DNA of 5,336 nt from Patescibacteria group bacterium (GTDB lineage Bacteria; Patescibacteriota; WWE3; UBA101185; UBA10185): contig JAGPFW010000043.1 in NCBI GenBank assembly GCA_018056275.1, positions 1-5,336 on the forward strand, written 5' to 3'. The position numbers and the translations under genes were made by a program. Shown here piece by piece: positions 5,236-5,336 of the stretch (positions are counted from its first letter, which is position 1; the number at the start of each line of letters is the position of its first letter). Under the pieces are notes generated by a model that did not search any database, had not been told where the DNA came from, and was given only the letters and a program-made list of their open reading frames with translations.

Positions 5236-5336
5236 TTTTAAAATCATAAAAAGGCAGGAATAAACGGGCCACCCTTTTCTGTAACTAAGCTCCGCATAAA
5301 CCCTCGCAGAAACAGGCAAGGCAACCTCTTCAAAGA
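5230..5336 (-). CDS. C-terminal end of an unidentified protein, partial (5' end off the window)
   Basis: On the minus strand, 34 codons run open from the window edge to a TAA at 5232-5230, encoding a tail that includes FEEVALPVSARVYAEL and ends in CLFMILKW. The composition (Val, Ala, Glu, Arg, Tyr with ordinary codons) looks like protein, and the stop falls 9 nt before the HD-gene ATG in the same frame, as expected for the end of an upstream neighbour. A second frame is also open for about 30 codons here, so coding is not certain. No family can be assigned from so little sequence. It could be an upstream gene in tandem with the HD gene, or the 5' part of a longer protein separated from it by a stop. 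Confidence 0.4.
   Translation of the reverse strand, partial: FEEVALPVSARVYAELSYRKGWPVYSCLFMILKW

Noticed and set aside
1..5336. CRISPR array, insertion sequence, defence or toxin-antitoxin system
   Set aside because: No spaced repeats, terminal inverted repeats, transposase motifs or paired small toxin/antitoxin genes were found. The HD protein alone does not indicate a defence system.

Overview
This is a bacterial window, mostly AT-rich (about a third GC in the centre), with compact genes. It holds a GreA factor, a PepF-type M3 oligoendopeptidase, a membrane-anchored protein of unknown function, a tRNA-Glu with an encoded CCA end, and an HD-domain hydrolase. A partial gene runs off each edge. 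Low GC, short spacers and several genes without a Shine-Dalgarno would suit a Patescibacteria (CPR)-like or other streamlined bacterium, but nothing here settles the lineage. No recoded stop codons, mobile elements, CRISPR arrays or phage genes were seen.

Layout. Positions 1-259 (minus) carry the start of a small, GC-rich (about 52% GC) membrane protein with a glycine zipper, a strong Shine-Dalgarno and a good sigma70-type promoter (302-330). Positions 260-521 are non-coding: they hold that promoter, an 8-bp hairpin (381-399) and a short direct repeat. greA (522-992, minus) follows, with a leader of about 100 nt. That leader contains a terminator-like hairpin nested inside a longer-range 9-bp stem, under a near-consensus promoter (1100-1128). 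Divergently, pepF (1167-2909, plus) starts directly behind an extended -10 element and is probably leaderless. A two-domain extracytoplasmic protein (2912-4258) follows after 2 nt and is probably co-transcribed with it. The tRNA-Glu(CTC) gene (4330-4404) has its own promoter (4276-4305) and a weak terminator. Positions 4437-4647 are AT-rich and I see no gene there. The HD-domain gene (4648-5220, minus) again has an extended -10 element placed so that transcription would begin at its ATG. This element overlaps the stop codon of a partial upstream reading frame (5230-5336, minus).

How they fit together. greA (transcript cleavage by RNA polymerase) and pepF (peptide turnover) are housekeeping genes that share a divergent promoter region. 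The anchored protein may be functionally tied to pepF, but only adjacency supports this. I found no convincing new multi-gene system. The most interesting signals are regulatory: the greA leader hairpins, an 11-nt core shared exactly by the greA and tRNA promoters, and a recurring 'TGnTAA(A/G)AT then 6-7 nt then ATG' arrangement at genes with no ribosome-binding site. The glycine-zipper protein of unlike base composition at the left edge is also worth a look.
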